A DNA stretch of 33,001 nt, from the NCBI GenBank assembly GCA_040382055.1, contig JBEIGE010000031.1, forward strand, positions 1 to 33,001. Reading direction: 5' to 3'. A program made the translations under genes and the position numbers. Below are positions 1-8,573 of the stretch, piece after piece (position 1 is the stretch's first letter; every line of letters starts with the position of its first letter). The notes below the pieces were generated by a model. It saw only the letters and a list, made by a program, of their open reading frames with translations, did no database searches and was not told the origin of the DNA. The stretch is from JBEIGE01 sp040382055. GTDB lineage: Bacteria > Pseudomonadota > Gammaproteobacteria > Burkholderiales > Burkholderiaceae_C.

Positions 1-667
1 ATACATAGTCCATCTTTTTTTCCGCTGCCTTGAAGTCAACAGGCTGTGAAGATGATTGCATATATCCAATATTATTAGCAATACCAAACCACTTGTTATA
101 TGTACATCCACCAAAACTTTGAGTCACTTGTGGATGGTGGTAATAACGTATTGTTGATCCGCATATCCCCAGTCTTGGATTATCTCTTACTCGTTCAACT
201 AGCCGACTAAGAGCATCAGGCATTATTATGGTATCGTTGTTTAGTAACCATACATATTCGGCATCATTACGGGCTAAAACAAATCGTAGTCCTACATTAT
301 TACCACCGGCAAATCCTAAATTGCCACCGGTTCGAATTAGAACCAAATGAGATTCATCGGTCTTATCTCCTCCATTCTCTGCGGATAAACGATCATAAAC
401 TTTGTAAGCAATCGGCTTTTGCACAGGGGGTGTAAGTAAATCTCTTAAAGCTTTGGTTCTTGGTAAAACTACATTTATCCTCGAATCTGCCCACGACTTG
501 ATATAACTTAATGACTCATCCTGCGAGTTGTTATCACAAACGATGACACAATAATTGTGATAGTCATTACGAAACACGCTTTCCAAACACTCAATCGTAT
601 CTTTCCAGCCATTCCAGTTCAAAAGCAAAATATATACTTTATCCTGATATAAAGCAGGAACACTCAT
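1..667 (-). CDS. Family 2 glycosyltransferase, partial (C-terminus outside window)
   Basis: The reading frame starts at an ATG at 667 and stays open to the left edge, giving about 222 residues of the N-terminal part. It begins MSVPALYQDK and carries the GT-A landmarks of family 2, rhamnosyltransferase-like enzymes: LLNWNGWKDTIECL near residue 15, the nucleotide-binding DNNSQD, GGNLGFAGGNN, and the metal-binding-type LLNNDT. These enzymes transfer a sugar from a nucleotide sugar to a growing lipid-linked oligosaccharide on the cytoplasmic face of the inner membrane. The start overlaps the stop of the upstream methyltransferase as ATGA (664-667), so the two are translationally coupled in the same polysaccharide operon. 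Donor and acceptor cannot be told from sequence. The AT-rich composition matches its neighbours up to about 4 kb. Confidence 0.88.
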   Translation of the reverse strand, partial: MSVPALYQDKVYILLLNWNGWKDTIECLESVFRNDYHNYCVIVCDNNSQDESLSYIKSWADSRINVVLPRTKALRDLLTPPVQKPIAYKVYDRLSAENGGDKTDESHLVLIRTGGNLGFAGGNNVGLRFVLARNDAEYVWLLNNDTIIMPDALSRLVERVRDNPRLGICGSTIRYYHHPQVTQSFGGCTYNKWFGIANNIGYMQSSSQPVDFKAAEKKMDYV

Positions 668-1329
668 ACTATTTTCTTTGCTCTGATCAAGTATTGATAA
701 TCAAACATGGGTTTAAACATCGATAGCGATAATAGATTAATAACTCTAACCTTATCCCACTTTTCAAAACCAGTTGGAAGGACCTTATCTACTACAAGTC
801 CGGAACACTGGACGAGACTAATTGCCGACTCTTTCGTAAAAAACCGCAAGTGCGTTTTATCAAGAATTCCGTATGCCGTATAACTCCATTTACCATAGAA
901 TATAAGAGGTAAGATAACCCGAAAATTTCTAACATTGGGTATGCTGCAAATCATCAGACCACCCGGTTTCAATAATGTATGCAAATGCGATACGACAGCC
1001 CATGGATCTACCAAATGCTCCAAAACGTCCAAGCAAAGAATTACATCAATAGAGTTCGAATTAAAAGGCAATCCATCTTTCTCTATACTGCCTTCCAGAA
1101 CAAAATCAACCTTGCCACGGGCTGTTTCAGCAGCATGATGAAACAGCTCAATTCCACCGGCCCAATTGCATCTGCCTGTTTGTTTTAAATATGATAATGT
1201 GTCGCCCGCCCCGCAGCCAACCTCGAATATTCGGTCGACATTGCTTGGCAGAAGTGGCAGGATTTCACGCCTAACATTTTTAAAATAATCGGGAGTTTTG
1301 ATCTGATAGGCTGCAGCATTCTTATCCAT
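664..1329 (-). CDS. Class I SAM-dependent methyltransferase
   Basis: This 221-residue protein has the Rossmann-type motif I FEVGCGAGDTLSYL near residues 35-48, an acidic motif II region and the LDVLEHLVDP motif typical of small-molecule methyltransferases of the Methyltransf_11/23 type. Its place between two glycosyltransferases suggests methylation of a sugar hydroxyl or of the chain end of the surface polysaccharide; this is inferred from context only. The ATG at 1329 lies 2 bases after the stop of the upstream glycosyltransferase, and its TGA overlaps the next start, so it sits inside an operon. No membrane segment or signal peptide is seen, so it should be cytoplasmic. Acceptor and regiospecificity are unknown. 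Confidence 0.85.
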   Translation of the reverse strand: MDKNAAAYQIKTPDYFKNVRREILPLLPSNVDRIFEVGCGAGDTLSYLKQTGRCNWAGGIELFHHAAETARGKVDFVLEGSIEKDGLPFNSNSIDVILCLDVLEHLVDPWAVVSHLHTLLKPGGLMICSIPNVRNFRVILPLIFYGKWSYTAYGILDKTHLRFFTKESAISLVQCSGLVVDKVLPTGFEKWDKVRVINLLSLSMFKPMFDYQYLIRAKKIV

Positions 1330-1331
1330 AC

Positions 1332-2357
1332 TTAACTCTTGAATATTTTAGAAATTTTGATAAATAACGGGGATCTTTGATAAGGCAGTAGTTCGGTCTG
1401 TTTTAAAATATAATTACCAAAAACTGTAAGACCCATTAATAGCGCACCAGCTCGTATTAACGCTCCTTGACGAACAGCAACTCTCAGATATGCCCTAGAT
1501 TTTTTTAAATCGCCGTCTCTGAACGCCCATGTTGCGGCTGCAAGAAAAAAAATAATTCGCCTCTTTCTAACAAGCTTATGAAGCTCTGGATATCTCGCAT
1601 CAACAATACATAGGGCGATCATTCCATCCTCATTGCCCTGTTTTTTCGCCCGCACGTCCGCAGTCACATTATTTGCATGCCTTCGATATTTACCCAAAAC
1701 TTCATTAAGCACAGCACATTTACCTTGTCTAAAGATCTCAATATCAAGCAGCCAGTCGTTCGCATATTTCAGACGCTCATCAAAACCGTACTTTGGTACA
1801 GCTGCAGATCGAATCATCACTGTGGAAGGTAGCATGTAGTAACTCGCATCAAACCATAATTCGACCCCGCCCTCCTTGAATCCCCGCTTGCCGTTCATCA
1901 ATTCACTAAAAAGCCCAAGCACAACCCCACTTGGGGACTCAAAGACTTCTGCATCGTGGCAACACCCCACTGCATCTGGACGGTGCTGTAAAAGAGCGAC
2001 TTGTTTGCTAATTTTTCCGGGCAACATAAGATCATCGCCGCCCAACCATGCAATGTATTCGCCCTTAACTTTGCGAAAACCTCGATTAAAATTTGATGGA
2101 AGTCCTGTATTCGTATCACTAATTACAGCTACAAATTTATCAGGATATTTCTGCGCATAATCCAAAATAATATTTTTTGTACCATCAGTTGATCCATCGT
2201 CTGTAACAATAATTTGTAAGTTTGAATAGTCTTGAGAAAGAACACTATCGAAAGTTTCTTTCACAAAGTTTACTTGGTTATAAGTCGGGATAACAACACT
2301 AACCATTTTCATGATAAACGCATTGGAATCAACTATATTTGTTACGTATGGTGACAT
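1332..2357 (-). CDS. Family 2 glycosyltransferase
   Basis: The core begins MKMVSVVIPTYNQVNFVKETFDSVLSQDYSN, a textbook GT2 nucleotide-binding strand, followed by VTDDGSTDGT and the WLGGDDLMLPGK region that carries the DxD-like acidic pair. The C-terminal third is basic and amphipathic, as in membrane-associated polysaccharide glycosyltransferases. I prefer the start at 2357 (341 residues): the ATG overlaps the flippase stop as TAATG and is preceded by a GAGGGTG ribosome-binding site. The frame is open further upstream to 2456, but that would run deep into the flippase gene; 2312 is a second possible start. It probably adds one sugar of the repeat unit made by this cluster. Sugar specificity is unknown. 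Confidence 0.85.
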   Translation of the reverse strand: MSPYVTNIVDSNAFIMKMVSVVIPTYNQVNFVKETFDSVLSQDYSNLQIIVTDDGSTDGTKNIILDYAQKYPDKFVAVISDTNTGLPSNFNRGFRKVKGEYIAWLGGDDLMLPGKISKQVALLQHRPDAVGCCHDAEVFESPSGVVLGLFSELMNGKRGFKEGGVELWFDASYYMLPSTVMIRSAAVPKYGFDERLKYANDWLLDIEIFRQGKCAVLNEVLGKYRRHANNVTADVRAKKQGNEDGMIALCIVDARYPELHKLVRKRRIIFFLAAATWAFRDGDLKKSRAYLRVAVRQGALIRAGALLMGLTVFGNYILKQTELLPYQRSPLFIKISKIFKS

Positions 2358-3826
2358 TAGTTCACCCTCAACCTTTGACTTATCTTGTTCCATATTATTT
2401 CTCTCTCGGTCTTCTTTAGGAATAAAAAAACCAACCATAGACTGCCAATTATCCACAGCAATGAGGAAATCCAGTTAACGGTCAAACTATTCCAGTTTTG
2501 AATGGATGCCATAACCACTACGACAAAGCCGATTATCCAGGGGATTAGTAAGTCGCTAGTGATCTGTAGATCGTACACCTTACGCACGTATTGCAAGTAA
2601 TAAATAACTAGTGCAAAGTAAAGCGCAACGAAGGCAACGCCTACTCCTTGTAAATCCGAAAAATACAATACGGAAAGAGCAGACAACACTAAAAACCCAA
2701 CATACCAGAACATTTCCGTCAAAAAATAAATTTTCATGTGGTTATTAACAATAGCAGTGGTAGCAAGTACCCAACCGGTTATCTTAAAATAATCGCCAAT
2801 TAACATCCATCTTACTATTTCCAAAGAGTCAATATATTCACTTGAATATAAAACTTGAACTAACAATGGCTTTAAAACTATTACCGTCACAATCATCGGT
2901 ATCATGAGTAAAGTTGATAGTCGAATGATCCGTCGTACAAGTGCTGCACGCGCTACATTACCTACTGCTTGGCTAAGAGTAGGCGTGTAATAGGTACCAA
3001 ATGACGCCAAGAGCAGCATGACATAACTACCACTAGACCAAGCAAGATCGAACAATCCAGCTTGATATAAACCGCCATCTCTTGCAATCATTGTCCTCAC
3101 GGCCAACAAGGTCCCACTACCCATCATCGATATTAGAAATGTTGTTCCAGCGATAGTAAGGAAATAACGAAAGTCCGCGCGATTCAGCAATACCGCATTG
3201 CCATCAAACAGAGTTGACAACCACCCGTTTTTGTAAAGGATTAAACAACTTGCAACAATCATCAACAACTGAGCAGCGCTCAGCATCCATATAAATGCCA
3301 GTGCATATCCATCGCCTACGAAAATACATACTGGGTAGACAAGTGCTAATGTGAAAAAGGGGCCAAGCATTTCGACAAACGCTAGTCTCCCAATTGCACG
3401 GAACCCATTAAGCACGCTTTTTAAGTATATGTAGGCATGCAACAGAAATACCGGCAACGCCATCCATCTAATTAACTGGATCATGCCCGAATCATTCGTA
3501 CCAAACACAAGCGTTGCAATTGTAGGGGCGAATAATTCAATTAGCGCTACGCTAAAAAAAGCTGCAAAAACAAACAACCAAAATGTTGTACGAACATAGG
3601 AGTCTCGCCCTATACCTTCTTTACTAGCGACACCTTGTATTAAAGCTGTCTGCCCACCTGATCCCAATGAAGAAAGTGTGATTACTGCCTGGCGAATCAG
3701 TGAGAATAGACCAGTACCAGCAGGCCCTAACATTACTGCCATAACCTTCATGCTGACCACGCTGAGCAATAAATTCCCTATAGCCCCGCTACCAGTCTTA
3801 AGAACCGCATAAATTAGATCACGCAT
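2357..3826 (-). CDS. wzx: O-antigen/polysaccharide flippase (Wzx-like)
   Basis: A 489-residue, very hydrophobic protein with about 12-14 predicted membrane helices. It starts MRDLIYAVLKTGSGAIGNLLLSVVSMKVMAVMLGPAGTGLFSL, the N-terminal pattern of polysaccharide biosynthesis/export proteins of the MOP superfamily. Such proteins flip undecaprenyl-linked repeat units across the inner membrane in the Wzy-dependent pathway. Neighbours fit: nucleotide-sugar genes lie upstream, and glycosyltransferases follow with a TAATG overlap at 2357. A 243-bp AT-rich gap (3827-4069) separates it from the aminotransferase gene; no clear promoter or terminator is visible there, but it may mark the start of a separate transcript or a recombination junction. 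No Wzy polymerase is seen in the window. The AT-rich composition differs from the genes upstream of 4 kb. Confidence 0.85.
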   Translation of the reverse strand: MRDLIYAVLKTGSGAIGNLLLSVVSMKVMAVMLGPAGTGLFSLIRQAVITLSSLGSGGQTALIQGVASKEGIGRDSYVRTTFWLFVFAAFFSVALIELFAPTIATLVFGTNDSGMIQLIRWMALPVFLLHAYIYLKSVLNGFRAIGRLAFVEMLGPFFTLALVYPVCIFVGDGYALAFIWMLSAAQLLMIVASCLILYKNGWLSTLFDGNAVLLNRADFRYFLTIAGTTFLISMMGSGTLLAVRTMIARDGGLYQAGLFDLAWSSGSYVMLLLASFGTYYTPTLSQAVGNVARAALVRRIIRLSTLLMIPMIVTVIVLKPLLVQVLYSSEYIDSLEIVRWMLIGDYFKITGWVLATTAIVNNHMKIYFLTEMFWYVGFLVLSALSVLYFSDLQGVGVAFVALYFALVIYYLQYVRKVYDLQITSDLLIPWIIGFVVVVMASIQNWNSLTVNWISSLLWIIGSLWLVFLFLKKTEREIIWNKISQRLRVN

Positions 3827-4069
3827 TTATTTACCATTAACTGGTGACAAAAATATAAATTGGCACCAATACTCTTTAGAAAATGTAATCGAGCCTATCA
3901 ACTTCCAAATAATTATGGATAACTATTGCGATTTATCTAAATTCGGAAAAGTTAAGGGACCACGATAAAAAAGCAACAAGACTTATAAACGGATACTTGC
4001 ATCACACTCGAATAAACCCGACACGTTGATGGCGATTAACCCAGCTTATTAAATCTTTGAGTTTTAGAT

Positions 4070-5158
4070 CTAAGCGCAACATTTAATCACTTTTGTTAAA
4101 TTTTGATGTTGCAGATGTGGCCCGATCGGCAAGCTAAGACATAGATTCGCGATTTTCTCAGCTATAGGAAATTGGCTCTGTACATATCCAACCGTAGCAT
4201 ATGCATGCTGAAGATGGGGCGGGATCGGATAGTGGATAAGCGTGCCTATTCCTGCTTCACCCAATTTCTTTTGCAAGATTTCTCGATGCGAATCCAGCAC
4301 CACATACAGGTGCCATGCTGGGTCAGCCCACGCGGGCACGTATGGCAAAGTTAGTCCGGCTCCGGATAGACCTTTCTGATAACTTGCTGCTATCGCACTG
4401 CGACGCGCGTTCCATCTGTCCAGATGCGGCAGCTTTACGCGTAAGACTGCGGCTTGCAGTGGGTCCAGCCGGCTGTTGAAGCCCTGCACTTCATTCACGT
4501 ATTTCACGCGCGAGCCATAGTTGCGCAGCACGCGAATGCGGTCAGCAAGTTGTGCGTCATTGGTGGTGACTGCACCACCGTCGCCAATTGCGCCCAGGTT
4601 CTTGCCGGGGTAAAAGCTCCATGCCACGGCGTCCCCATGCGCGCCAAGGCGCTGGCCTTTGTAACGCGCACCATGCGCTTGGGCTCCGTCTTCTAGCACA
4701 AGCAATCCGTGCTTGCGGGCGATGGCCAGAATCGGATCCATATCAGCCGGCTGACCGTATAAGTGCACGGGCAGGATGACCTTGGTACGTGGAGTGATAG
4801 CCTCTTCGATGCGGGCCGGGTCGATGTTATAGGTGCGCACATCGGGCTCAACCGGAACCGGCATGGCGCCGCACTGGCTGACTGCAAACCACGTGGCGAT
4901 GAAGGTGTTGCTAGGAACGATGACCTCGTCCCCCGGCCCCACGCTCATAGCGCGCAGGGTCAAGTGCAGAGCGTCCAGCCCATTGGCCACGCCTAAAGCA
5001 AAAGTTGAACCGCAATAGCTCGCAAACTCTTCTTCAAATGCCTCGACCTCGGGACCACCGATGTAGCAGCCGGAGGCAAGCGTGCGGGCAACGGCGGCAT
5101 CAATCTGGGTTTGCAGCTCTCGATAGGCTGCGCCGAGGTCTAAAAATGGAATATTCAT
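4070..5158 (-). CDS. PLP-dependent dTDP-sugar 3-aminotransferase (FdtB/QdtB-type), copy 1
   Basis: A 362-residue DegT/DnrJ/EryC1 family enzyme. The PLP lysine lies in SFYPGKNLGAIGDGGAV, with the LEDGAQAHGA loop and the conserved DEVIVPSNTFIATW stretch upstream. This family converts a dTDP-3-keto-6-deoxyhexose to the 3-amino-3,6-dideoxy sugar with glutamate. Placement directly behind a 3,4-ketoisomerase and near a hexapeptide acetyltransferase points to dTDP-Fuc3NAc or dTDP-Qui3NAc; which one cannot be decided here. I choose the ATG at 5158, which overlaps the ketoisomerase stop as ATGA and sits behind AGGTGG; a GTG at 5167 is in frame. A paralogue about 77% identical by hand alignment lies inverted at 27974-29080 with the same ATGA overlap. 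Confidence 0.9.
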   Translation of the reverse strand: MNIPFLDLGAAYRELQTQIDAAVARTLASGCYIGGPEVEAFEEEFASYCGSTFALGVANGLDALHLTLRAMSVGPGDEVIVPSNTFIATWFAVSQCGAMPVPVEPDVRTYNIDPARIEEAITPRTKVILPVHLYGQPADMDPILAIARKHGLLVLEDGAQAHGARYKGQRLGAHGDAVAWSFYPGKNLGAIGDGGAVTTNDAQLADRIRVLRNYGSRVKYVNEVQGFNSRLDPLQAAVLRVKLPHLDRWNARRSAIAASYQKGLSGAGLTLPYVPAWADPAWHLYVVLDSHREILQKKLGEAGIGTLIHYPIPPHLQHAYATVGYVQSQFPIAEKIANLCLSLPIGPHLQHQNLTKVIKCCA

Positions 5159-5571
5159 TCTTGCCACCTGTTTCGCATAAATTCTGAATATTCGCGGTAA
5201 TAGTCTTCTTCTTCGTATTTATTCGAGGCTAAAACCATACAAACTGAACCGGATGAAAAGTTGTCTAGCTCGCGCCAGATCATGGGGCAGACATACAAAC
5301 CGATGTATGAGCGACTGAGATGCACACGTTTCTTATTTTCTCCATCATCGAGTACCACATCAAAGCTGCCCGACATAGCTATGATGAGTTGGTGTAGCCC
5401 TTTGTGGGCATGACCACCGCGTTTGGCTCCGCCCGGAACATCATAAAGGTAATAGACGCGCTGAATATCAAAAGGAATTTGGTTGTCACCTTCGACAAAA
5501 GTTAGGTTCCCACGGGGCTCAGAGATTTTGGGAAGTTCAATTATTTTGCAAGTATCGATATTGAATTTCAC
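5155..5571 (-). CDS. dTDP-6-deoxy-hexose 3,4-ketoisomerase (FdtA/QdtA family cupin), copy 1
   Basis: A 138-residue single-domain cupin. The conserved block GGAKRGGHAHKGLHQLIIAMSG carries the active-site histidines of WxcM-like/FdtA ketoisomerases, and the IELPKISEPRGNLTFVEG start and the VCPMIWRELDNFSSGS segment are family hallmarks. It moves the keto group of dTDP-4-keto-6-deoxyglucose from C4 to C3 before transamination. FdtA and QdtA differ in the C4 stereochemistry of the product, which I cannot assign. The start is a GTG at 5571 with an AAGG about 8 bases upstream. The stop overlaps the aminotransferase ATG. A second copy at 27567-27977 is about 85% identical by hand alignment (about 20 differences over about 135 residues). 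Confidence 0.9.
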   Translation of the reverse strand: MKFNIDTCKIIELPKISEPRGNLTFVEGDNQIPFDIQRVYYLYDVPGGAKRGGHAHKGLHQLIIAMSGSFDVVLDDGENKKRVHLSRSYIGLYVCPMIWRELDNFSSGSVCMVLASNKYEEEDYYREYSEFMRNRWQE

Positions 5572-5591
5572 TAGATTTACCTTGCATTTGT

Positions 5592-6065
5592 TTAGCTAAT
5601 TACCTTTGCTGGGTTACCCGCAACCGTAGCACCAGGCGACACGTCTTTAGTGACGACGGCACCTGCACCTACAATGGCATCCGCACCAACCACTATGCCG
5701 GGTAACAATGTGGCGCCGCCGCCGATACTGGCTCCAGCTTCGATCCGTGTGGATAGCCGCTTAAAGTTGAAGTTGCCGCTTTTGGGGTGTTTGTCATTGC
5801 TAAAAGTGACGTTCGGGCCAATGAATACATCATCACCGACACGCAAGCCGTCCCATAATTGAACGCCGCTCTTGACGGTGACGCGGTCGCCGATAACTAC
5901 GTCGTTCTCGATAAGACAGTGCGAGCAGATGTTGCAGCCTTGGCCAATTATGGCGCCAGGCAGTACGATGACGAACTGCCAGACTCGCGTATCTTCCCCG
6001 ATGGTTGTCGTTTGGACATCAGCCAAATCATGGATAAAAGGTTTTGTCAACTCATTACTCCACAC
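5592..6065 (-). CDS. Hexapeptide-repeat sugar N-acetyltransferase (WbbJ/FdtC-like)
   Basis: A 157-residue left-handed beta-helix protein with repeated hexapeptides such as IGQGCN, IENDVV, IGDRVT, VGDDVF, IGPNVT, VGADAI and VGAGAV, ending in the usual GNPAKVI cap. It resembles the acetyl-CoA-dependent 3-N-acetyltransferases that finish dTDP-Fuc3NAc or dTDP-Qui3NAc synthesis (FdtC/QdtC), which fits the two genes downstream. The histidine in SNDKHPKSG is in the position of the usual catalytic base of this family (inference). The frame opens with a GTG at 6065, overlapping the end of gmd by 11 bases; a TTG at 6050 has a better-placed GGAG ribosome-binding site and may be the true start. The right-hand aminosugar pair has no such partner. 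Confidence 0.88.
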   Translation of the reverse strand: MWSNELTKPFIHDLADVQTTTIGEDTRVWQFVIVLPGAIIGQGCNICSHCLIENDVVIGDRVTVKSGVQLWDGLRVGDDVFIGPNVTFSNDKHPKSGNFNFKRLSTRIEAGASIGGGATLLPGIVVGADAIVGAGAVVTKDVSPGATVAGNPAKVIS

Positions 6066-7146
6066 TCACATTTACGCTGTAGCCAAGCTGCTTGAGCAGA
6101 GCGTGCTGCTTGGCTTGTGCCAGGTCATGCGCCACCATTTCCGCGCACATCTCTTGCGCGGAAATTTCAGGCACCCAGCCGAGTTTCTGCTTGGCTTTGC
6201 TGGGGTCGCCCAGCAGGGTTTCAACTTCTGTGGGGCGAAAGTAACGGGGGTCTATTTTGACGATGGCCTTGCCATCGGCGTAGCCAACTTCATCAACGCC
6301 CTGGCCTTGCCAGCGCATCTGCATGCCCAGTTCGGCGGCTGTCCACTCTATAAACTGGCGCACGCTGTATTGCACGCCGGTGGCGATTACAAAGTCTTCC
6401 GCCGTGTCTTGTTGCAGCATGAGCCACTGCATGCGTACATAGTCTTTGGCATGGCCCCAGTCCCGCAGGGCATCGATGTTGCCCATGTACAGACAGCTCT
6501 CCAGTCCCTGGCTGATATTGGCCAGGCCGCGGGTGATTTTGCGGGTAACAAAGGTCTCGCCCCGGCGCGGGCTCTCATGGTTAAACAAAATGCCGTTGCA
6601 GGCATACATGCCATAGGCCTCACGGTAGTTAACCGTTATCCAATACGCATACATCTTGGCCACGGCATAGGGGCTGCGGGGGTAAAACGGCGTGGTTTCG
6701 CGCTGCGGGGTTTCGTGCACCAGGCCGTAAAGCTCACTGGTACTGGCTTGGTAAAAGCGGGTTTTCTTCTCAAGGCCCAGGATGCGGATGGCTTCAAGAA
6801 TACGCAGCGTACCCATGGCATCTACGTCGGCGGTGTATTCGGGGCTCTCAAAACTCACAGCCACATGGCTTTGCGCGCCCAGGTTGTAAATTTCGTCAGG
6901 CTGGGTTTCCTGGATGATGCGGGTAAGGTTGCTGCTGTCGCTCAAGTCGCCATAGTGCAGCTTGAAACGGGCATTATTCACATGCGGGTCTTGGTAAATA
7001 TGGTCTACCCGCTGGGTATTAAATGAGCTGGCCCGGCGCTTGATGCCGTGCACGGTGTAGCCCTTTTCCAATAAAAATTCCGCCAGGTAAGAGCCGTCTT
7101 GGCCGGTCACGCCGGTAATAAGGGCGGTTTTTGGGGTGCTGGTCAT
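6055..7146 (-). CDS. gmd: GDP-mannose 4,6-dehydratase
   Basis: A 363-residue extended SDR that converts GDP-D-mannose to GDP-4-keto-6-deoxy-D-mannose with NADP, the first step to GDP-L-fucose. Visible hallmarks are the TGVTGQDGSYLAEFLLEKGY nucleotide-binding start, KRRASSFNTQRVDHIY, the QASTSELYG and YAVAK (Tyr-x3-Lys) catalytic elements, and NHESPRRGETFVTRKITR. Length is close to the E. coli enzyme (about 373). The ATG at 7146 is the first in frame. It lies downstream of the AlbA_2-type gene with a 19-base gap, and its end overlaps the acetyltransferase start. Its natural partner fcl lies on the same strand but on the far side of that inserted gene. Family assignment is very secure. Confidence 0.97.
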   Translation of the reverse strand: MTSTPKTALITGVTGQDGSYLAEFLLEKGYTVHGIKRRASSFNTQRVDHIYQDPHVNNARFKLHYGDLSDSSNLTRIIQETQPDEIYNLGAQSHVAVSFESPEYTADVDAMGTLRILEAIRILGLEKKTRFYQASTSELYGLVHETPQRETTPFYPRSPYAVAKMYAYWITVNYREAYGMYACNGILFNHESPRRGETFVTRKITRGLANISQGLESCLYMGNIDALRDWGHAKDYVRMQWLMLQQDTAEDFVIATGVQYSVRQFIEWTAAELGMQMRWQGQGVDEVGYADGKAIVKIDPRYFRPTEVETLLGDPSKAKQKLGWVPEISAQEMCAEMVAHDLAQAKQHALLKQLGYSVNVSVE

Positions 7147-7165
7147 GGTTTGGTCGTCGTTTCTT

Positions 7166-8557
7166 TCATTTAAGTACCTGCCAGTGGCCTGATTTTTTCG
7201 ACCCTATCCGTTGCAGCCTACCCGTAGCCTTGAGCTTGCCAATGTTGCGCATAACGGTGGATCGGTCTTTTTGCGTCAGCGTGGCTAATTGCTCATAAGA
7301 AACGTTTTGGTTACTTTGCAAAAGTGCCAGAAGCTGAAGCTGTAAATTTGTTAAAGGTGCAATTGAAGGTGCAATTAAAGATGCATCTACAACTGTCAGC
7401 TGGCGGTGCACAGTAGCCACGAAAAGGCAGCCATCGCGGTCGTCGTAGAAGTCAATCTTTGGCCATAGTGTCAGCGCCCGTTTGATGCCTGAACCTAGGC
7501 CGTGGTAAGGCATCAGCCCCTTGGCCACGTAAGAAACCAGGATAGGGTTGCGAATATTGGAGTTGCCAGTACGGATTTTTTCTACAGTCAGGTTGTTAGG
7601 CAGATGCCCGGGGCTGATGATCTCAATTCGGTTGTCAAACATAAACAACCTGATCGGCGCGCTCACCAGATAGTCCCGGTGCACCAATGCGTTGACCAGT
7701 AATTCTTCAAAAACGCTTTCGGATATCTCAGGCCGACCAGGTGCGTTCACGCCGCGGCCAGCTTGTGTTTTGTGCAGATTGCGCATGACAAAGGCGATAG
7801 CATCGTTGAATATTTTGGGCAGTGGGCCTGCAAAATCCTCGGTGTCTACGTACTCACTGCTGTGGATTTGATTACCCGGATAACGAATGGCCTTGATGAC
7901 AAACTGCGGCTTGATCCACTCAGGCCGCTCTGCAAACATCAGCAGGCCAGCCAAGTTCAAGTTGCCGTCGTCGGTGGCGAGATTCATGTTCTGCAGAAGC
8001 CGGGCTAGCTCGGCTGGAGAATCAGGCAGGGGCTGCTTGTAAAAATCCCGCAAAAAATCACGAAATCGAAGCATGTCCAGTTTGTCAATGCCAGCCTTGG
8101 TGGGCAGTTCATCTGCGTGGAATTGATCGGTCATCTGAAAAAGACGGCGCAACTCCTCTTTCGATTGCACTCTTCGCTTGTCTGAGCCAGTTTTAAGCCA
8201 GATAACTCCATTCTTGTCGAAATAGGGCTTGTCCGCTCCTTTGGGTACACGCAGGACGATAACGATGCGACCGTTTTCTAAGGCCAAATTTTCGGTTTGT
8301 ACGGTCAGTGGACTTCGAACCCATTGGCTAGCCGCATTGCTGATGAGCTGATTAATGCGAGCAACATCTTGGGCCGAGAGTCCAGGTACAGAGCCATCAT
8401 CGGCAACACCGATGAATAGCACCCCACCTTCAGAATTGGCAAAAGCCACCATTTCCGCGGCCAAGGATTCGCCGTTTCGCACGTCTACTTTGAACTGGCG
8501 CGCGCTGTCCTCACCCGTCTGGATATTCTTGTGAAGTTCGGCTAAGGTCATTGCCAT
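7166..8557 (-). CDS. AlbA_2 (Schlafen)-HATPase_c_4-HTH regulator-like protein between fcl and gmd
   Basis: About 463 residues. The N-terminus (EDSARQFKVDV, then AAEMVAFANSEGGVLFIGVADDG) is the AlbA_2/AAA_4 nucleic-acid-binding domain of Schlafen-like bacterial proteins. The middle has ELLVNALVHRDY, FMFDNRIEIISPG and GLGSGIKRAL, typical of the HATPase_c_4 region often annotated as putative transcriptional regulator. The C-terminal 60 residues look like a winged helix (SYEQLATLTQKDRSTVMRNIGKLKATGRLQRIG). Members are widespread and often found in accessory or phage-response settings, but the role is generally unproven. The frame opens at an ATG at 8590, overlapping fcl by 17 bases; I prefer 8557 (MAMTLAELHK), close to where family members start. 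It splits a normal gmd-fcl pair and has no obvious sugar role. Confidence 0.85.
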   Translation of the reverse strand: MAMTLAELHKNIQTGEDSARQFKVDVRNGESLAAEMVAFANSEGGVLFIGVADDGSVPGLSAQDVARINQLISNAASQWVRSPLTVQTENLALENGRIVIVLRVPKGADKPYFDKNGVIWLKTGSDKRRVQSKEELRRLFQMTDQFHADELPTKAGIDKLDMLRFRDFLRDFYKQPLPDSPAELARLLQNMNLATDDGNLNLAGLLMFAERPEWIKPQFVIKAIRYPGNQIHSSEYVDTEDFAGPLPKIFNDAIAFVMRNLHKTQAGRGVNAPGRPEISESVFEELLVNALVHRDYLVSAPIRLFMFDNRIEIISPGHLPNNLTVEKIRTGNSNIRNPILVSYVAKGLMPYHGLGSGIKRALTLWPKIDFYDDRDGCLFVATVHRQLTVVDASLIAPSIAPLTNLQLQLLALLQSNQNVSYEQLATLTQKDRSTVMRNIGKLKATGRLQRIGSKKSGHWQVLK

Positions 8558-8573
8558 CTTTGCCAAAGGACCA

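Noticed and set aside
5872..7026. Long plus-strand open frame of 384 codons
   Set aside because: It lies antisense to gmd and the acetyltransferase gene, whose family motifs are unmistakable. Its low-complexity composition is that of an antisense shadow.
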